In this document: positions 62,024 through 64,000 of the stretch, piece after piece
Layout: each line of letters opens with the position of its first letter
Position numbering within the stretch: the stretch's first letter is position 1
Assembly (NCBI RefSeq): GCF_016808095.1
Contig: NC_068974.1
Location: 25,838,825 to 25,902,824 of the forward strand
Origin: Vigna angularis
Taxonomy: Eukaryota > Streptophyta > Magnoliopsida > Fabales > Fabaceae
Length of the DNA: 64,000 nucleotides
Reading direction: 5' to 3'
The notes under the pieces: generated by a model
The model's input: only the letters and a program-made list of their open reading frames with translations
Told to the model about the DNA's origin: nothing
Database searches by the model: none
Position numbers and translations under genes: made by a program

Positions 62024-62057
<34 letters not shown>
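62024..62057. repeat. (TA)n microsatellite
   Basis: About 17 TA units at the downstream edge of segment B. Confidence 0.93.
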
Positions 62058-62060
<3 letters not shown>

Positions 62061-63284
62061 TATATATTTATCTATTTGTATACATATTTATTTATTTATT
62101 TATATATATTTAAAACTAGTAGAATATTACGTTATATATATAATAATAGATGAAAACAATTCTACAAGAGGACAATAGATCTATTCCTATAGATCCATCT
62201 ATCAACTTATCAACTTATCTAGATGAAAAAAATATTTGGTAGACTAAAAAAGATTTGACAAATATTATTTTTTGATATTTATTGATATAGTTAGGTAATT
62301 ATTTAATAATATCAAATAAAATATCTTAAGATTTGTTTTTCCCAAATTATCTTTAATCATAAACATTTATCAATTATCAAAGCCCTTTTGGTAGAAAAAA
62401 AATAGAGAAAATCGCAAGATCCAATTTTTGTTGCGTGTTTCTTCACCTTTTCATGCTATGCTTGAATTGACTTCTTGTGGTCTTGATTATGTGCTATTCT
62501 TCCATTTATCTTTAAGGTGTCATGAAACTTTAACCAATTTATTTTCACACCTTAATGAGCTCAACTTAGCTGCAGCTGCACTAACTCACATCAAAATATC
62601 CAAAAACCATTTATGCAATTGAAAAACCATTTTTAACATGTTTTTGTATGTCATGCTAAATAAACCCAATCATAACAAATCCTAATTAAAATATTCCATT
62701 AAAGTACGAAAGCTAATTAAGAATCCGATATTAAAGGCTTAATGAGGGAATAAATATGCACTCATCACTTTCTAAGCTTACACCATTAAGGTGATCATCG
62801 CAAAAGAGAAAACACAATGACAACCAAAGACAAAAACAAGGATAAGCTAGATGTAAAATATAGTCATCATAATCTTAAAACATTTTATGCATGAATCAGG
62901 TGTAAAATATAAATCAAACCAAACATCTTAACATGCAATGATCTAGACTAGACTATTCGGATTCAGAATGAATGTCGAGCTATTGTGGGTTTCACACTTG
63001 TGGTGGCCACTACTGCTTTGCAAAACCCTTGCCAATTGGGTTTCACCCTACCACACATTACAAGGTTAGTTTGTATTGCGTCTTAGGCCATACTAGAAGC
63101 ACCTAGACTAAGACCTCTTGCTACTTTCACCACATGTTAAACCTCTCTGTGTGAGAATGTATGACCAATAGAGTGTCAAGAAAACCCCCAAGATTGAGCT
63201 ACCCGCATTCATTCTAACACACTTGAAACCATTCAACCATAGGTTCCTCCTTGGAACTCGTTTATGTAGAAATAAGTAAGCCAA
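62058..63284. other. Spacer with probable transposon fragments
   Basis: No gene recognised. 62950-63290 has GC-richer text (GTGGTGGCCACTACTGCTTTG, CCAATTGGGTTTCACC) that looks like LTR DNA, but I cannot assign it. Confidence 0.4.
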
Positions 63285-64000
63285 GTGTCTCAACCAAGAC
63301 AGGAGGAGAGGGGATTGGGGGGGGGGGGGAGGGTGTTGGTCAATTGGTTTCCCTTTAAAAATTATGTTCTTTTAAAATCTTTTCAATTGTTTTTTTTGAG
63401 ATTTCTTGGAATGCAATCAATAAAGTGTAGGGAGAGAAAGATTCACACTGCAATTTATACTAGTTTGGTCACTACCTACATCCAATCCTCTTTCAATCAA
63501 CCTTAGATTGAAAGGATTCCACTATATTGACTGAGTTCTTTACTAGCAGGACATACAGAGACAACCCTCTCAATGTACTCTCCTCTCTAACTCTAAATCC
63601 AATATAGAAATCCAGAAAGAACAACCCCTTTTTGTCAACCCTTAGAGATACCCCACTCTAAGTCATTAGAACTTCTTTAAGTCCTCTTCCTGGCCATAAA
63701 AACAGGGAACACAATCACAATTGATTGCAAACAAATATGATCTCCAGAAAGTACACCTCAATGTGCAAGTATGATCAACCTATGACAACACTTCAATTCT
63801 TCAAGAACCTTTGGGAATTTCTTCCAAATGTAGTATTCTTGATTCTTGGAGAAATAAGATGCTCCTACAATTAAGATCTCAACAAACAAATTAGATATTA
63901 AAGATATGAATCATAAAGTTGTTGAATACAAAAAACAATGCGTCTATTTATAGATTTTCTCATGTATGACGCAATTTAATCGATTACTCAAATAATGTAA
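63285..64000 (-). mobile_element. SIRE-like LTR, partial at window end
   Basis: Same layout as 41086 onwards: a G-rich tract (63318-63331) followed by TTGGTCAATTGGT, then ~150 bp later CTACATCCAATCCTCTTTCAATCAACCTTAG (compare 41346-41376), and the first AATCGATTA motif at 63979. It reads as the end of an LTR on the minus strand; the rest lies outside. Confidence 0.75.

Larger units (their letters stand above)
47606..62040 (+). repeat. Segmental duplication, copy B
   Basis: Partner of 13620-29600, same orientation. It differs by a ~280-bp insert (48187-48465), a longer TA tract before the gene, absence of the copia, a different intron 1 middle (51120-51900), a hAT-like insertion, replacement of exons 10-12 by unrelated DNA, and many small changes. 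Confidence 0.93.

Noticed and set aside
63108..63506. Short frames near the last LTR
   Set aside because: They overlap the G-rich tract and LTR text and show no conserved content.

Overview
This is nuclear DNA from a flowering plant, most likely a phaseoloid legume (bean, cowpea or soybean group). The genes have many short exons with GT/AG introns, the spacers are very AT-rich, and there are long TA and TTA microsatellites and nested LTR retrotransposons, including SIRE-like LTRs with an A/T-rich body, a C-rich tract and an AAGGGGGAGAT-type polypurine tract. The species is inferred from element style and was not tested.

Layout. 1-1686: last four coding exons of an organellar TypA/BipA-family GTPase (+). 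5209-7923: a complete two-exon RabA1 (Rab11-type) GTPase (+). 9773-11112: a non-autonomous Mutator-like element with ~195-bp terminal inverted repeats around a gene-like, GC-richer interior; an AT-rich ~350-bp tandem repeat follows. 13620-29600 and 47606-62040: two direct copies of a segment carrying an acyl-CoA oxidase gene of the medium-chain ACX3 type. Copy A (16628-28605, +) has 13 exons that join into an open 674-residue frame, despite a young Ty1/copia element sitting antisense in intron 1. Copy B (50454-61198, +) keeps exons 1-9 and 13 but has lost exons 10-12. Its intron 9 holds a hAT-like element with a 3.1-kb solo LTR inside it, followed by an unrelated block with a 186-bp near-perfect palindrome. 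Because the lost exons are all phase 0, exon 9 could still join exon 13 in frame (563 residues).

30540-46810, between the two copies, is a retrotransposon graveyard: an old copia gag/protease split by a SIRE-like solo LTR, which is split by a gag-only gypsy-like element, one of whose LTRs is split by another solo LTR. Next to it lies an internally deleted SIRE-like element on the minus strand with an Ogre-like solo LTR inside its 5' LTR. The window ends in another partial SIRE-like LTR.

The host genes do not form a pathway. The biology worth following is the decay, or possible remodelling, of ACX3 copy B, the youth and inactivating changes of the copia in copy A, and two structural oddities: the palindrome, and a hairpin array with compensating base changes inside the 3.1-kb LTR. 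I found no CRISPR, operon, rRNA or convincing tRNA gene, and no clearly new multi-gene system.
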